Of a stretch of 64,000 bases of DNA, positions 1 to 10,975 are shown in pieces (within the stretch, counting starts at the first letter, position 1; every line of letters starts with the position of its first letter). A program made the position numbers and the translations under genes. The notes below the pieces were generated by a model. The model had not been told where the DNA came from. It searched no databases and was given only the letters and a program-made list of their open reading frames with translations. This DNA comes from Chara braunii (Eukaryota; Streptophyta; Charophyceae; Charales; Characeae): contig BFEA01000121.1 in NCBI GenBank assembly GCA_003427395.1, positions 1-64,000 on the forward strand, written 5' to 3'.

Positions 1-22
1 GAGAGAGAGAGAGAGAGAGAGA
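1..22. repeat. (GA)n microsatellite at window edge
   Basis: Uninterrupted GA dinucleotides run from the first base. The true length is unknown because the window starts inside it. Plain purine-rich DNA without a gene follows to about 340. Confidence 0.95.
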
Positions 23-337
23 AATGGATTGGTGAGAGACGGAGAATGAAGAGGGGCGCGTGAGAATTGGGGAAAGGAGGGGAGAGAAGGGCAGCAGAAG
101 CCACAATAGGACGAGGGGAGGAAAGAATTTGAAGAGGTGCAGAGCGACAGCGCGGGTGGAGTTGGAGGAAGAGGAGGGGGCGCATGGCGCAACGTTATGG
201 GAGGGAAGGGACAGTCATGGATGGGGGAAAGATGGGGGGACGGGGAAGGGGGGAAGGGCTAAGGTGGAGGGTGGAAGGCCCAAAATCGCGCCGTGAGGAG
301 CGTTTTTTTCTCTATCATTTCTTTCCCCAAATGTGTG

Positions 338-341
<4 letters not shown>

Positions 342-396
<55 letters not shown>
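342..396. repeat. Compound (GT)n(GA)n microsatellite
   Basis: GT repeats (342-370) pass directly into GA repeats (371-396). The open frames across it code only for Cys/Val and Arg/Glu runs and are not genes. Confidence 0.95.
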
Positions 397-506
397 CGGG
401 GCAAGGGAGGAGGATTAGGGGAAGTCAGCCTTTTGCATCTCTTTTTTTGCGTGTGAGAGTGATAGGGACAGGGAAGGGAGGACAGTTACGGGAAAGTAGG
501 GAGTGG

Positions 507-509
<3 letters not shown>

Positions 510-557
<48 letters not shown>
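510..557. repeat. (GA)n microsatellite
   Basis: About 24 GA units. It is the third GA tract within 560 bases. Similar tracts recur in the LTRs of element E and, as TC, at the right end of the window. Confidence 0.95.
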
Positions 558-562
<5 letters not shown>

Positions 563-1779
563 TGGGGGGGACTGTGCCAAGCTGTCCATTAAGTGACTCT
601 GACACGTGCTACGTTTCTTTTTTGCCTTTTGCCTTCCTGGAAATTTTCCAAGATGCACGCCGAAATTATGGCTCTCAGGGCAATGCTACTCCTGACAAGT
701 CCCCCACCCGAAGAGCAACTGCCAAGCAGATTGAATGCTGATTGTTTCATTCATACAATGCAAAACCTGCTTAACATCAGCAGCACTCCTATAGTTCGAG
801 GCACCTTCCGACACCTTCCCCGGGCCAATCATCACTGACATCATCGGAGCCCACCAAACTGAGACTCACCCACAAGCGCATGCACTTGCACACATAGCGT
901 CAAAAATCAACAAGCAAGCACGGGGCATACATGCAAGATCGCTTGATCGCAAACATATCCAGTGAACAGAGCAAACAAAGTCTGATTCTGAATCTTTACC
1001 AAAAACATCAACGGGACGACGGACTGGATTTTCTCAGAACAGTCCAGAGTTCTTGCACAACACAAAACAAAAACGATGCTGTAGAGGTAACAACTCCCCA
1101 AACAAAACACGCAAAGATAAAAAAAAGAATGTTCGGTGGTATTCCGTGCTATTTTCTTGCACGCGGGTTTTCATCTGCTCTCAGGCTCTTCTTTTTCTTA
1201 TTGTGAAAGAAGCGACGTATGATAGGGCAGTTCCTTATGCGTTTTCTTTCTTTTGTGCTTTTTTCTTTTTCTGTTTTTGCGGGCGAAGCCGCAACGGGTC
1301 ATCTAGTGTACGTGATTTTCTATGATCATGGGGAGCCATCTGATCAAGGATTCTCATATGTTTGATGTAAAATCTAACTCGGTTGTCACGACGAAAATTT
1401 GTTCGATGTTCGATGTGATTGAGATCTTTGGCGGGTTGTGCATGGGTTTTGTGTTGCGGGTTCCGTTTTGTTTCATTTCGTTTCCTTTGCTTTTTTTTGT
1501 TTCGTTTTTCTTTCTTTGTTCTTTGACTTTTTTGAGGTCTTATGAGCATGATGTCTGTTTTGGGTCGTTTTTTGTTATGTTGGACGTGATGGACATTTTG
1601 CTTTTTTCGTTTTCGTTGTTTGGTTTTTGTTAGGTGTTATGGTCGTGAGGTCCATTGAGATCTACGGTTCGATGTGCATGGGTTGTTGCTTCCTTTTTTT
1701 TCCGTTTTGAAAGGAAAAGAAAAAAGAACACAATCTTACCGACTTACTTTTTCATCATTGAGAGGTTTATTGTACTTTT
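558..1779. other. No gene recognised
   Basis: Mixed composition to about 1180, then strongly T-rich on the plus strand (about 1190-1720). All open frames are under about 105 codons, low in complexity (Phe/Leu/Ser or Arg/Lys rich) and overlap one another on both strands. No known domain, RNA gene or element end is visible. Confidence 0.5.
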
Positions 1780-3500
1780 TCGTGGGCATGTGCCCTTTAG
1801 ATGCAGAGATCGGATGACGTAGATCACCTTTGGAGCGCAGGGAGAGCTCGACTGCAGTAAACTTCTACCAAGGTTTGGTTTTCGTTGTCAAGCGGTTTAC
1901 CGGTATACGTTTTCGTGGGTGTGTGCCCTTTGGATGTAGACATCGGACGGTGGTACTGCACCATATACGGTGACATGTACTGCGTTGGGTACAAGCCGAC
2001 TTTGGAGCACACAGATCGATCGTCAGATGTCGAGATCGGGCAGTAGGATTTGGTTTCCCTTGTGGAGTAGTTTACCGGTTTACTTTTCTGTGGGTGTGTG
2101 CCCTTTAGATGTAGAGATTGGACAGTGGTGATCCCCTTTTTTGTGCGGGGAGAGCTCGACTGTGACATGTACTGCGCTGGATAATAGCCAGATGTGGAGC
2201 ATGGGGAGAGCCTGAGCGTGAGATGTGGAAATCCGATGGTGGTTATGCTTGGAGCATGGGAAGAGATCTACCGTGAGATGTAGAGATCTGATGGTAGGAT
2301 TCTATCGCCTTCTGATCACCGACCGCCTGTGCAGCAGGTGGTGGCCACCTTCGGAGCAGGGAAAGCCTGGTTGTCAGGTGTAGAAATCTGATGGTACGAC
2401 TGTAGCGCGTAGTGCTGACTTTTGGAGGTCAGGGAGAGCCCGACCATGATATGCATTATGTAGTGACCACCTTTGAACAGGGGGACAACCTGGTCGTCAG
2501 ATGCAGCGCGTAGTGGCCACCGTTGCAGTGTGGGGAGAGCCCGACCGTGAGATGCACTTGGTGGTGGCCACCGTTGGAGCACTGGGACAGCCCGACCGTG
2601 AGATTGACATCGGATGGTAGAGGTGCACCGCGTAGTGATCACCTTAGGAGCACGGGGAAAGCCCGCCCTTGAGATTTAGGGATCAGATGGTTGGATTAGG
2701 TTGTGGATCATGGCAGAGCATGGGAAGAGCCTGACCGTAAGATATGGAAATCAGATGGCAAGATTGCACCGCCTAGTGGCGACCTTTGCAGCACGCGGAG
2801 AGCCCGGATGCGAGACGTACAGATCGGATGGTCGGATTGTACTGCATTGTGGCCACCCTTGGAGCACGGGAAGAGCCCGACTGTGACATGTGGAGATTGG
2901 ATGGTTGGACTCCACCTCATGCTCAACACTTGAGAGTAGATACTGAGAGTTTTCAGCTTGCGCATCATGTAGTGGCCACCTTTGAACATGGGGCCAACCT
3001 GGTCGTCAGATGCATCGCGTAGTGGCCACTGTTGCAGTGCGGGGAGAGCCCGACCGTGAGATGCACTTGGTGGTGGCCACCGTTGGAGCACTGGGACAGC
3101 ACGGCCGTGAGATTGACATCAGATGGTAGGGCTGCACCACGTAGTGGTCACCTTAGGAGTAGGGGGAGAGCCCGCCCTTGAGATGTAGGGGTCGGATGGT
3201 TGGACTAGATTGTGGGTCATGGCCACCTTCCGAACATGGGAAGAGCCTGACCGTAAGATATGGAAATCAGATGGCAAGATTGCACTGCATAGTGGCAACC
3301 TTTGCAGCACGCGGAGAACCCGGATGCGAGACGTACAGATCGGATGGTCGGACTGTACTGCATTGTGGCCACCCTTGGAGCACGGGAAAAGCCTGACCGT
3401 GACATGTGGAGATGGGATGGTGGGACTCCACCTTGTGCTCAACACTTGAGAGTAGATACCGAGTGTTTTCAACTTGCGCGTGTTCACATTGGGTGGTGAC
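1780..3500. repeat. Degenerate tandem-repeat field with a higher-order duplication
   Basis: Short modules recur with irregular 50-180-bp spacing. They combine 'gtggccacc', 'ttggagcac', 'gggagagcccgaccgtgag' and 'atgtagagatcggatggt' variants. The earlier part (1780-2170) also repeats 'gtgggtgtgtgccctttagatg' near 1783, 1913 and 2087. A block of about 510-516 bp then occurs twice in tandem, about 2455-2970 and 2970-3490; for example 'gatatggaaatcagatggca' lies at 2741 and 3257. Frames through it share translated repeats on both strands, which fits satellite-like DNA and not genes. Confidence 0.8.
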
Positions 3501-4024
3501 AACTTGCTGAAGGAGACACCATCCCGCATGTGAGAAGAGCAACTGCTTTCACAATTTCAGAACATTGATAGTATAGGTTTCATATTCTGATAGCGAGATG
3601 GCACGTCCTGGAATTGTGTGGGAGAGTCATGTGATAGTGATGTCTTGCAGTGGCCGTTGGTCAATTGTTGACACCACGAAAATCGCACGTGAACAACAAC
3701 ATAGGTAATCGTTGTCATTTTATCCAAACGTCGGGCATGTCGGATTGTGTGCGAAGAAGGACCAACAGCTTGCGAAGGACCCCCTATACGCAAGAAAAAA
3801 CTCCTAAGTAGGGCCAACAACGAGCTTGCAAATCACCCCCTATACGCAAAAAAAAATCCTCGATGGAGCCGATCGGCTGAGGGCTGTGGGGGGAGAACAA
3901 CGGAAATAGAAACTTAATTTGCAGACGTGTGATCACCCGGTTATCAGGAGGCATGGCAAGTATCGAGAATGCTATGTTGTATGAGCGAGGAATAGGCGAG
4001 GCATGTTGCTGGGATTACAGTCTG
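3501..4024. other. Unassigned DNA with a short direct repeat
   Basis: No coding or element signal is recognised. The motif 'cccctatacgcaa' followed by an A-run and 'tcct' occurs twice, near 3780 and 3836. The segment is the left flank of the element A insertion and could be intron or intergenic sequence of the host gene now found at 53.6 kb. Confidence 0.4.
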
Positions 4025-4585
4025 GTTTGGTGTGGATTCTCTTCTCCGAGTCTACTTTGTCATTGCACATGTGTATGGGAGAATAGGGATGTGACGAGCG
4101 CGAGGCTGAGGGAGAGCCGAGGGAGAGGGCAGAGAGAGGGAGAGAGAGGGAGAGAGTGAGAGCACACACACACACTCATTCACTCTAAACGACTGAGGGT
4201 TGGACGCAAACACAATGGCAAGGGCACAAAGTCGAAGTCTTGAATTTCGAATGCCGAAACAACAAGTCATACTGAGAACGAGTACAAAAGCTGAAAACTG
4301 GTCCGGTTTAGTGTGGATTCTCTTCTCCGAGTCTACTTCGTCATTGCACATGTCTATGCGAGAATAGGGATGTGACGAGCGCGAGGCTGAGGGAGAGCCG
4401 AGAGAGAGGAGAGAGAGAGGGAGAGAGTGATAGCACACACACACACTCACTCACTCGACTCGATTGAGGGTACAAAGTCGACGTCCTAGATTCCGAATGC
4501 CGAAACAACAAGTCACACTGAGTATGAGTACAATAGCTGAAAACTGGTACGAGACTCGTCCCCGTACTGTACGGGGAGCCGGTAT
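4025..4585. repeat. 281-bp tandem duplication spanning the element A junction
   Basis: Copy one (about 4025-4304) and copy two (about 4305-4585) each contain about 65 bp of flanking host DNA, then the target-site AGGGA, then about 215 bp of LTR beginning TGTGACGAGC (4090 and 4371). Copy one stops inside the LTR and jumps back to host flank. The flank plus LTR end was therefore duplicated after A inserted. The copies differ at scattered bases, so the event is not very recent. Confidence 0.85.
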
Positions 4586-4820
4586 AAGTACCGATGATAC
4601 GTACAGTACCGGGGGCTTTTCCGCAAAAGACTCCGAGGGCAGAACTGAAAAATGCGGTATTTGAAAGTGGTGCCCGAATTGCAGCATGGCGCCAGTTGTC
4701 CAAAATCCGACGGTACCAAAGGAGGGGTTTTGGAAAAAAAGGGTGCCAGGCCGAAAACGGGATGCAGCAGAAACAACAAAAAGATAGACCAGGGATCGAG
4801 CCCTGGGGGAGTCCGTAACA
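4371..4820 (-). repeat. Element A 3' LTR
   Basis: 450 bp, begins TGTTACGG on the minus strand at 4820 and ends ...TCACA at 4371. It matches the 466-bp LTR at 52793-53258 over its length, including a GA/CA-rich block (about 4395-4450) and the segment around 'gcccgaattgcagcatggcg'. Length differences lie mostly in the simple-sequence block. Confidence 0.9.
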
Positions 4821-4836
4821 GTATCCCCTCCCTGTG
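4821..4836 (-). other. Element A polypurine tract
   Basis: On the minus strand CACAGGGAGGGGATAC stands immediately before the LTR start TGTTAC. This is the usual position and composition of the plus-strand primer of an LTR retrotransposon. Confidence 0.75.
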
Positions 4837-5222
4837 AAAGGCAACGTCCTGATTGCCAAAAAAACAAGGAAACAAAAAGAGCTGTGAAGGACGAGACGGG
4901 CCCGATCACTGGTTGGAGAAGGAGAAGGGGAGTGATGCAAGTCACAGGGTATTTTGTTTGGTGTTCTGCATAGGTGAAGGTATAACGTGACTGGGTGGGT
5001 CTATAGGGGAAGCTAAGCAATGTTCAGGGAACATGGGATTTTTATTGATGTTCTACTGGGTAGGGGAAACGATGTTTAGGAGAACAGGGAATTTCTATTG
5101 ATGTTCTAGTGGGTAAAGGAAACAATGGTCAGGGGAACAGGGAATTTCTATTGGTCAGGGGAACAGGAGCCTGTGGGTAATATGATAGGTGGAGGTCTAG
5201 GATATGGGCGGTCAACGAATTG
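4837..5222 (-). other. Element A 3' untranslated region
   Basis: Lies between the integrase end and the polypurine tract. It has short near-repeats around 'ggggaacagggaatttctattg' (5080-5165) and no coding signal. Confidence 0.6.
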
Positions 5223-6484
5223 GGGTGGAGATTCATGATATTATTTCAAGTATTCGACGTGGAAACCGGGTGGACGCAACTCGTGTTGGGGGGGAGTTGG
5301 AGTTTGTAGTTGACGTCGGAGGTTTTTTCAATGATGGGGAAGGGTCCGAGCCATTTGTTCGAGAGTTTCTTTGATAATCCATGTTCGGGTTCAAAGCGTT
5401 TGGCGGAGAGCCAAACTTTGTCCCCTACTTTGAATTGCAAGTCTCGTCTGTGTTTGTTGGTCTTATTTGCTTGTTGTTCTTGTGTTCTTTCGAGGGCTTC
5501 GGTTGCTTCTTTGAGGAGTCGATTCATTGTTGCTACCCATTTACGGAGGGAAGGGCAGGGTGTGGAGGGGTAAAGTTGCGAGGGAAGCAGGAAATCAGAG
5601 GGCAAGCGCAGATTGTAGCCAAGGTCAAGGTAGAATGGAGACATGCCAGTGGAAGGGCAGACAACGTTGTTGTAGGCGATCTCGGCGGCGGTGAGCTGAT
5701 CCCAGTCGTGTTGATGGGGATGAAAGTCCTTCCGTAGGATTCTTTGGAGAGTATCGTTCATCTTCTCGGTTTGTCCATCGGTCTGTGGGTGGATTGCAGA
5801 GCTATACTTGAGTGTAGTTTCGTAGGCATTGAAGAGTTGTTTCCAGAGTTGTGAGAGGAAACGGGGATCACGATCGTTGATGATATTCTCGGGGAGGCCG
5901 TGGTGGCGTGCAACATGGTCGAAGAAGAGTAAGGCAATGTCTTTGGCGGTGTGCGAGGTGGTGCAAGGAATGAAGTGGGCGCGTTTGGTAAGGCGGCAGG
6001 CAATGACGTAGATCCAATCATCCTCGCAGTCGGTCTTAGGGAGACCGCACACGAAGTCCATGGAAATGGACTGCCACCGGTGAGTGGGGATGGGCAATGA
6101 CAGCGTGACACGTGGGACATGAGCGAATGTGTGTTTTGACGTCGGCGAGTAGAGACGACCAATAGAAGTAGCGGGAGATGGTGTCCAAGGTTTTTTGGAA
6201 ATTGAGGTGACCTGCGGTCTTGGCGTCGTGGTGCTCAGCCAAGAGCTGGGTACGGAGACCACGTGTGTCAGGGATGCACAGTCGGTAAGTGCCTTGATGT
6301 CGATATAGAGGAGGTTATCATGGAGGGAGTAGTCGGGGACTGGGTCAAGATCGCGGAGCTTGTTGTAAATGGCGGCAAAGTCTGGGCAAGAGAGGTAGCC
6401 TTGGGTGAATCGGTGATGGAGTGATGGGAGGAGCTGGATATGGGTCATGAAGGTGTAGACTTTCTCAGGGGGCTTGTGGTTGGG
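5223..6484 (-). pseudogene. Element A integrase (decayed)
   Basis: Integrase inserts the cDNA into host DNA. Core motifs read in order on the minus strand: MDFVCGLP (first Asp), NDRDPRF (second Asp) and QTDGQTEKMN (Glu), so the D,D,E triad is present. It is followed by a C-terminal KVGDKVWL...NKWLGPFPI stretch of the GPY/F type. The zinc-binding N-terminal part (HHDAKTAGHLN ... SCPTCHAV) is in another frame between about 6090 and 6283, so two compensating frameshifts interrupt the gene. The frame upstream is continuous with RNase H apart from one TGA at 6485. The C-terminus ends near FHVEYLK in a shifted frame, with no chromodomain behind it. Confidence 0.9.
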
Positions 6485-7150
6485 TCATCGAGAGAGGGCA
6501 TCAGCAACGCGGTTGCTTTTGTCGGGGGTATGGCAAATGGTGAATGTTAAATGGGCAAGGAAGTTGAGCCATAGAGCTCGACGTCGGGTGATGTCTTTCT
6601 TGGTGAGGATGGAAGAAACGATGGTGTTGTTAGTGCGGATGGTGAAGTATTGCCCGTCGAGGTACGGGCGCCAAACTGTGAGGGTATAAATCACGACGAG
6701 GAGTTCCTTCATGTTGGAGGGGTAATTCATCTCCGCGGGAAGGAGCTTCTTGCTTGCGAAGGCGATGGGGTATTCATCGGGTGGAGCCTCGGGGTGAGTG
6801 GGCAAGTCCTTGATGGAGGGGGTCCTGGCGGTGTCACGGGGGTAATGTTGAGACAGTACAGCTCCAATGGCGAAGTCGGAGGCATCAGTGGTGACATAGA
6901 AACGGTGAGTGGGGTCGGCGATCTTGAGGACAGGGGTCGTGGTGATGGTTTGCTTGAGGAAGTCGAAAGCGTGTTGGGGACGATCGTTCCAATTGAAGGG
7001 CTCGTCCTTGCGTGTGAGTTCGTGGAGAGGGTAAGAGATCTCCGAAAAGTTGCGAATGAACGGGCGGTAATAGTTGGCAAGGCCGAGGAAGGAACGGAGT
7101 TGGAGGAGAATCTTGGGCGGGGTACTCGACGAGGGTTGTGACCTTCGAGG
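6485..7150 (-). pseudogene. Element A RNase H and RT connection (decayed)
   Basis: RNase H removes the RNA strand during reverse transcription. The minus strand shows LRSFLGLANYYRPFIR (RT thumb/connection), then TTDASDFAIGAVLSQ (RNase H Asp), FASKKLLPAEMNYP and the closing VADALSR. The frame then meets TGA at 6485-6487 where CGA is expected, a C-to-T change at a CpG. Beyond that stop the same frame runs into the integrase. The RT body lies in a different frame, so a frameshift sits near 7130-7150. Confidence 0.9.
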
Positions 7151-8110
7151 GGTCCATACGAATGCCTTCAGCGGAGATAATGTGGCCAAGGTATTCGACG
7201 CTCGAAGCGACAAATGTACATTTGCTGAGATTGGCGTATAATTTTTGATCTCGGAGGATCGAGAGGACTTGGCGAATGTGCTGAAGGTGGGACTCGAAGG
7301 TGGGGCTAAAGATGAGGATGTCATCAAGGTACACGGCGACACATGCTTCGAGGAGGTCACAGAAGATGTGGTTCATGGTGGACTGGAATGTGGCAGGGGC
7401 ATTGGTGAGTCCGAAAGGCAATACAAGGAACTCGTAGTGCCCGAACCGAGAGTGGAATACGGTCTTGTGCGTGTCCTGGCAGATACGGATCTGGTGGAAG
7501 CCACTGTGGAGGTCGATCTTGGTGAAATATTTGGCTCCACGGAGGCGGTCAAGAAGTTCAGATATCCGGGGGAGTGGGTACTTGTTCGTGATGGTGGTCC
7601 GGTTCAAGGCACGGCAGTCTGTGCACATGCAGAGTTCCGAGGTGTCGTTCTTCTTGATGAAGAAACAACTCGTTCCGAAGGGGGAGGAGCTAGGCTTAAT
7701 GGATCCTTTTTCAAGGAGTTCATCGAGTTGGCCCTTCATTTCTTCGGCCTCGGGGACGGAGAGTTGGTACGGAGGGAGGCAAGGAGGAGAATGGTCGGGC
7801 TCGAGATCAATGGTGTGGGATACACCTCGATCGGGATGTAAACCGGCGGGCAAGGACTCGGGGAAGACGTCCTTGAATTCAGAGAGGAGAGCAGTGATGT
7901 GAGGATCGGAAGGGGTGTCTTGGTCGGGTTTGTCCGTTGGAAGCAAGTCCTCGGGACGCTCGTGGTCGATAACAAGGCAATAGTAAGCGAAGACAGGGTG
8001 TTCACGAGATATGTGAAGGAACTGGCGAGGGGAGACAGGGGGTGGGTTAGAAGGGGGGAGAAGGTAAGGAATATTAAGAGGAGAGTCGAGAGGTTGGGTG
8101 AGTCGGACGA
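7140..8110 (-). pseudogene. Element A reverse transcriptase (decayed)
   Basis: Reverse transcriptase copies the element RNA. Ty3/gypsy motifs are in order on the minus strand: KGSIKPSSSPFGTSCFF, the CRALN block, YPLPRISELLDRLRGA, KIDLHSGFHQI (first catalytic Asp), LPFGLTNAPATFQ, VYLDDILIF (catalytic Asp pair) and VEYLGHIIS. All three catalytic aspartates are kept. CTDCRALN replaces the usual VDYRALN. One open frame covers the C-terminal part of protease through RT (6885-8222). Confidence 0.92.
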
Positions 8111-8461
8111 GGTGGAAGGAGTAGGGCATGAAACGGTCAAGCCATGGGGTCCCCAAGACGATGTCGCACATGAGGTGCATGACATCGAAGGAGACGTGAC
8201 TGCGAAGAGGACCGACAGTCATGAGGGTCTCGAGGATAGTGCTATCGACAATGATGGCCGAGTCCTTATCCCCTAGTCGGATGGTGATCGGGAAGTCATA
8301 GCTGGTGGAAGAGAGGCCGGCTTTGCGGTGGCACCAATATCAAGGAGGGCCGGAAACTTCACCGTCAATGCGCCAAGGGAGACGGCGATAAACTTGAGCT
8401 GGAACTGTGCGGTTCTGGCACAAGCAGAAGAGATCATGGTGTTGAGGTGGCGTTGTTCCAA
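8111..8461 (-). pseudogene. Element A aspartic protease (decayed)
   Basis: The retropepsin processes the polyprotein. The active-site segment LLDIGATAK is in a short frame (8273-8461). The C-terminal flap region and DIVLGTPWL are in the next frame (from 8222), so there is a frameshift between them. The triad is D-I-G where D-T-G or D-S-G is normal; Ile (ATT) could come from Thr (ACT) by one C-to-T change. Confidence 0.8.
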
Positions 8462-8681
8462 GCCTATTCTAACAAGCTGATCATGTTGTGCTTGTTCCTC
8501 AACGAGATCAGAAAAGGTGGTAGATAAGGGGTTAGAGGAGAGTAGAAGAGCAGGTCCCAGTGGGGGGCTTGACCGACGGGATAGCAGACGTCGTTGGGAG
8601 GGGGGCAGGCGAAGTAGACTGCGTCGCGTGGGGGTCGTCCGATGGGATTTGCGTCAGGTGGGGGTAGGCAGACGGATAGTG

Positions 8682-9299
8682 GATGCCAATTGGGCCACCG
8701 GTGGAGGAGAGACCGTTACCAATGGGAGAGCCGATAGACAAGTTGTCAATGCCAGGGGAGGATTGCAAGAGACAGGGGGACAGTGTTCAGGTGGAGGAGG
8801 GCCCGACTGTCGCGGTAGAGGGAGAAGTGGGAGTAGAAGGGCCGGGTCCTGCGGAGCGAGGGGCCTGTGAGTAAAGCGGCTAGCGTTGGGGCAGTTGGTA
8901 TGTTATTGACCTAACTGGCGGCAGCGAAAACATCCGTTGTGTTCCTGGAGGTATATGCGTTATGCAAGTGTAAGTTTCTGGAGACGACGGGATGCCAATT
9001 GGGCCACCTGTGGAGGAGAGATCGTTACCAACGGGAGAGCCAACAGACAAGTGGTCAATGTCGGGGGAGGATTGCAAGAGACAGGGGGATAGTGTTCAGG
9101 TGGAGGAGGGCCCGACTGTCGCGGTAGAGGGAGAAGTGGGAGTAGAAGGGCCGGGTCCTGCGGAGCGAGGGGCCTGTCGAGTAAAGCGGCTATCGTTGGG
9201 GCAGTTGGTCTGTTATTGACCTAACTGGCGGCAGCGAAAACATCCGTTGTGTTCTTGGAGGTATATGCGTTATGCAAGTGTAAGTTTCTGGAGACGGCG
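8682..9299 (-). repeat. 309-bp tandem duplication in element A gag, with zinc knuckle
   Basis: Unit one (8682-8990) and unit two (8991-9299) align end to end with few differences; both start 'gatgccaattgggccacc' and end 'taagtttctggagac'. 309 is a multiple of three, so the reading frame is kept. Each unit holds, on the minus strand, a degenerate CCHC zinc knuckle near 8885-8935 and 9196-9245 (GCFRCRQLGQ, stop, QTNC) in which the His codon reads Gln and is followed by a stop. Confidence 0.85.
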
Positions 9300-9365
9300 G
9301 GATGGAGAGGAAGAAGGCGGTCGGGAGGCACGATCCTGGCGTTCCATCCTCATAAGGTGGGCGGC

Positions 9366-10153
9366 CTAGAGGTCCTCCGAGTCAATGGTGAATTGGGAGG
9401 GGTCGAGAGAGGCAGTGTCGAAGTTGTCATCGGAGGTGGGTGGAGTGGTGTCGTCAGGGGTGATGTTATGGAAGAAGCGAGGGCGGGAGGGAGCGGGCGC
9501 GGACTGGTGATGGGGGTGGAGGAGTCGATCGTGGTGAAGCATGCGAGAGAGGGCGTCGGCTAGGGGCATGTCGGGCTCGTGGGCGAGGGCGATTGCAAGA
9601 TCTTTGTGGCATACTCGCTTAATGCGGAAGATGAACACAAAGTCGGGAATGACGGTGGTGGGGAGGTGATGGCGGAGAAAGCGGATGTATTGGACGTAGG
9701 GGTCCGTGGGACCGGTCTGGCGGAGGTGACAAAATTGTTCGAGGTAGTCATCGATGGTTTTCTGGGGGCGAAAGGTGGCTGTGAGAAGGTTGGCCCATTG
9801 AAGGAAGGAGTGACGTGGTCCTCCAGAGGCGCGGGGTTGCTGACTTCGGCCATCCACCATTTGGCAGCATTGTCGAGGAGGCGGGAGGCGGCAATGGGAA
9901 GCCAGTGGACAAGGGGCATGTGGTGGAGCTTGAAAGAGTTCTGGAGCTGGGTAAGGAAGAGGAAAACGTCCTCGTGGGGAAGACCTGAGAAGATTATGAT
10001 GTCGACGGATCGGGAGGAACGAGGGATTTCCCCTTCGCTGGAAACGATTCGGGCGAGGGTGTTGAAGTTAAGGTTATCAAGGGTAGTGTGGTAGCAGGTG
10101 TAATCGATTTGGTTGTTGTCGTCAAGGAGGTAGTTGGGGGGAAGTTGTGGCAT
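9366..10153 (-). pseudogene. Element A gag, capsid region (decayed)
   Basis: Gag forms the particle that packages the RNA. Two minus-strand frames join: 10153 to about 9800 (IFSGLPHEDVFLFLTQLQNSF ... AAKWWMAEV, the classic gag capsid pattern) and about 9860 to 9366 (WANLLTATFRPQKTIDDYLEQF ... CHKDLAIALAHEPDMPLADAL). A frameshift lies near 9800-9860. Zinc knuckle and protease follow downstream on the same strand. Confidence 0.85.
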
Positions 10154-10290
10154 TGCGGGGTAAACCCCGGAGGTGACTTGGGAATAGGTGGGATGGGGTG
10201 GGCGTGGTGGAGGTCGTCATGATGGGTTGTGAGATAGTATGGGAGTGGGGGGGGGGAAGAGGGGTGACGTGGTTAGGCGAGGAATGAGGC
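10154..10290 (-). other. Element A gag linker, proline-rich on the minus strand
   Basis: The minus strand reads Pro/Ser/Thr-rich between the gag N-terminus and the capsid. No single open frame connects them. The stretch abuts the assembly artefact at 10291. Confidence 0.5.
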
Positions 10291-10478
10291 NTTGGCTGTG
10301 ATCGTCGTCATGTCTAAGACGTTAAATAATTCCTGAGGAGTTATGGGGGATCTCCTTAAATGCCTCCTGATCAGCCAGATCAAACCCTGTCTCTTATACA
10401 CATCTAGATGTGTATAAGAGACAGGTATGGGAGTGGGGGGGGGGAAGAGGGGTGACGTGGTTAGGCGAGGAATGAGGC
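10291..10478. other. Assembly artefact: mate-pair junction adapter plus chimeric read
   Basis: 10387-10424 is CTGTCTCTTATACACATCT followed directly by AGATGTGTATAAGAGACAG, the Tn5 mosaic end and its reverse complement, as in the Illumina Nextera mate-pair junction. The 95 bases left of it (10292-10386) are identical to 12692-12786. The 54 bases right of it (10425-10478) are identical to 10237-10290. A single N (10291) marks the join. This is the structure expected from one circularised fragment of about 2.4 kb. The 188 bp should be deleted: 10290 then continues at 10479. Confidence 0.98.
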
Positions 10479-10705
10479 GGTGTGCTGGAAGCGCCGGATG
10501 AGGGGGGGGGGAAGGGTGGAAGAGGTAGGGGTGGTGGATGTGGTGGTAGAGGTAGTAGGAGTGGAGGAGGTTGGCGGGGGGTTGTGGCTGGAGGCGGCTG
10601 TGGACGTGGGGGTTGTGGTGGTGACCACCTGGATGTAGGGGGTAGTGGTTTGGGACCCGAGGTTTGTCAAGCAGCTTGAGATGTCAGCAAGGAAGTGGAG
10701 AGTGT

Positions 10706-10975
10706 TCAGAGGGAGTCCTCTACGGACCGAAGGATGGAGAGGAGGGATGGGGCGGGGGTGTTCACCCTGATGGCTTGTTTGCCAACGAGTTCGCGGTGGA
10801 TATCCTTCGCGGAGTCGTCGCGGAGAGAACTCATGTTGAGGCTTGAAGCACCTTCGACCATTGGAGAGGATGAAGGCAGGGTGGCGGAGGAAGATGGAGC
10901 AGTGGAGGTGGTAGCAGCGGATGTGATAGCGGCAGCGGCGGTGTGTTGGGAGGTCTTGGTTTGGCGTGGTGGCAT
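10706..10975 (-). pseudogene. Element A gag N-terminus (decayed)
   Basis: A minus-strand frame starts MPPRQTKTSQ and continues with an Ala/Ser/Thr-rich stretch and a charged segment (SLRDDSAKDIHRELVGKQAI). It fits the start of gag by position: it directly follows the element leader and precedes the capsid part. The frame is lost before the Pro-rich linker. An overlapping frame (10461-10994) is a low-complexity shadow that partly crosses the artefact. Confidence 0.6.

Noticed and set aside
6650-7141. Plus-strand frames of 118-198 codons across 5.2-10.2 kb.
   Set aside because: They are antisense shadows of the A pol and gag genes, which show motifs on the minus strand.
10237-10478. 54-bp direct repeat (10237-10290 and 10425-10478) as a genuine tandem or target duplication.
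   Set aside because: The intervening synthetic adapter and the exact copy of 12692-12786 show it is a chimeric read.
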